From assembly GCA_964019155.1 (NCBI GenBank), contig OZ025240.1, positions 91,907,198-91,971,197 on the forward strand: a stretch of 64,000 nucleotides of DNA, given 5' to 3'. Within the stretch, counting starts at the first letter, position 1, and the number at the start of each line of letters is the position of its first letter. The notes under the pieces are model-generated. The model was not told the origin of the DNA and made no database searches. It was given only the letters and a program-made list of their open reading frames with translations. Positions 63,612-64,000 of the stretch are shown here, in pieces. The translations under genes were made by a program, and so were the position numbers. This DNA is from Osedax fenrisi. Its lineage: Eukaryota; Annelida; Polychaeta; Sabellida; Siboglinidae.

Positions 63612-64000
63612 CTTCATCGCCTTGCAAGATAAATTGATTTTTTATTTCAACTGCATATTTATCCTGACTGGACATGTCAGATTTAAACAAAGGTCAGTTA
63701 TAAGTTAATACTTATAACGGAGTTTTCTTGGTAATGTTTTCCTATTCGCTCCCAAATTTAGCCTTATTTAGATGGTACTATTCGATGATCTGAACCAATG
63801 CTAGAAAAAGTCCTATATGCTTCCACATTTGACATGCTGTTACTTCATTTTTTTTCTCATTAAGATATAGTCAAGCTAATATTTCCTGCAGCACGGATCC
63901 ATATATGTCCAAAGTATATTCAAGTTTTGTTTGAAAACATTTATTTGTTAATACTAATTGTTTTTCATTTATAATATCTATTAATAATATAAAATAATAT
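63612..64000 (-). pseudogene. RTE-like LINE fragment, copy B (cut by the window end)
   Basis: Counterpart of 41150-41537, containing the IGSDHRIV endonuclease motif near 63798. Confidence 0.7.

Larger units (their letters stand above)
45585..64000. repeat. Tandem segmental duplication, copy B (runs off the window)
   Basis: Direct, nearly identical repeat of 18351-41537. The left breakpoint lies in TA-rich DNA (ATATATATATGTATATAT before TATTATTTGAATTTCG). It lacks the LTR element. Substitutions by eye are few per kilobase, including in introns. A small number of indels and many (TA)n length changes distinguish it. Confidence 0.93.

Overview
The window is AT-rich animal nuclear DNA with spliced genes, long (TA)n microsatellites and many transposable elements (LINEs, tRNA-derived SINEs, a Ty3/gypsy-type LTR element, hAT-like, CACTG-ended and TA-flanked TIR elements). 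The presence of a CatSper2-type sperm calcium channel gene points to a metazoan. I cannot name the species or phylum.

The only confidently recognised host gene is a minus-strand CatSper2-like gene (subunit of the CatSper Ca2+ channel of the sperm flagellum). I assembled it from small exons whose splice phases agree: cytoplasmic N-terminus, S1, S2-S3, S3-S4 voltage sensor, S5, pore (T-x-D-x-W), S6, a post-S6 exon, and a far-away terminal exon with the stop codon at 10457. This gene (copy A) spans about 10.5 to 34.1 kb. Its first coding exon was not found.

A large direct tandem duplication covers most of the window. Sequence from about 18351 onward reappears from about 45585 to the window end, nearly identical by eye outside the (TA)n runs. 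Copy B therefore carries a second set of CatSper2 exons (45612 to about 56590), but the duplicated unit starts just past the post-S6 exon, so copy B lacks the terminal exon. Copy A alone carries a 4.7-kb LTR retrotransposon (20565-25289) in the intron between S6 and the post-S6 exon; copy B keeps the empty site. An assembly artefact (two haplotypes joined in tandem) is a real alternative.

Layout: 1-10.4 kb, unique AT-rich DNA with a TA-flanked MITE (1963-2831), degenerate LINE pieces (3.2-3.7, 6.0-7.3 kb) and a LINE RT ORF (7.5-9.0 kb). 10.46-10.62 kb, CatSper2 terminal exon. 10.6-18.4 kb, a very long intron filled with a pogo-like MITE, two LINE copies and a non-autonomous hAT-like element with an 8-bp target duplication. 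18.4-34.1 kb, CatSper2 exons with MITEs, SINEs and the LTR element in introns. 34.4-36.7 kb, a decayed hAT element. 37.2-39.4 kb, a CACTG-ended DNA transposon with about 120-bp inverted repeats carrying a broken, cysteine-rich protein gene, probably its transposase. 40.1-42.6 kb, two LINE fragments. 42.6-45.6 kb, AT-rich DNA ending in a CpG-rich, promoter-like patch (45.09-45.43 kb). 45.6-64 kb, copy B of the same order up to the LINE fragments.

Apart from CatSper2, and possibly a small unidentified exon near 44.6 kb, every coding region here belongs to a mobile element, and most of those are broken.
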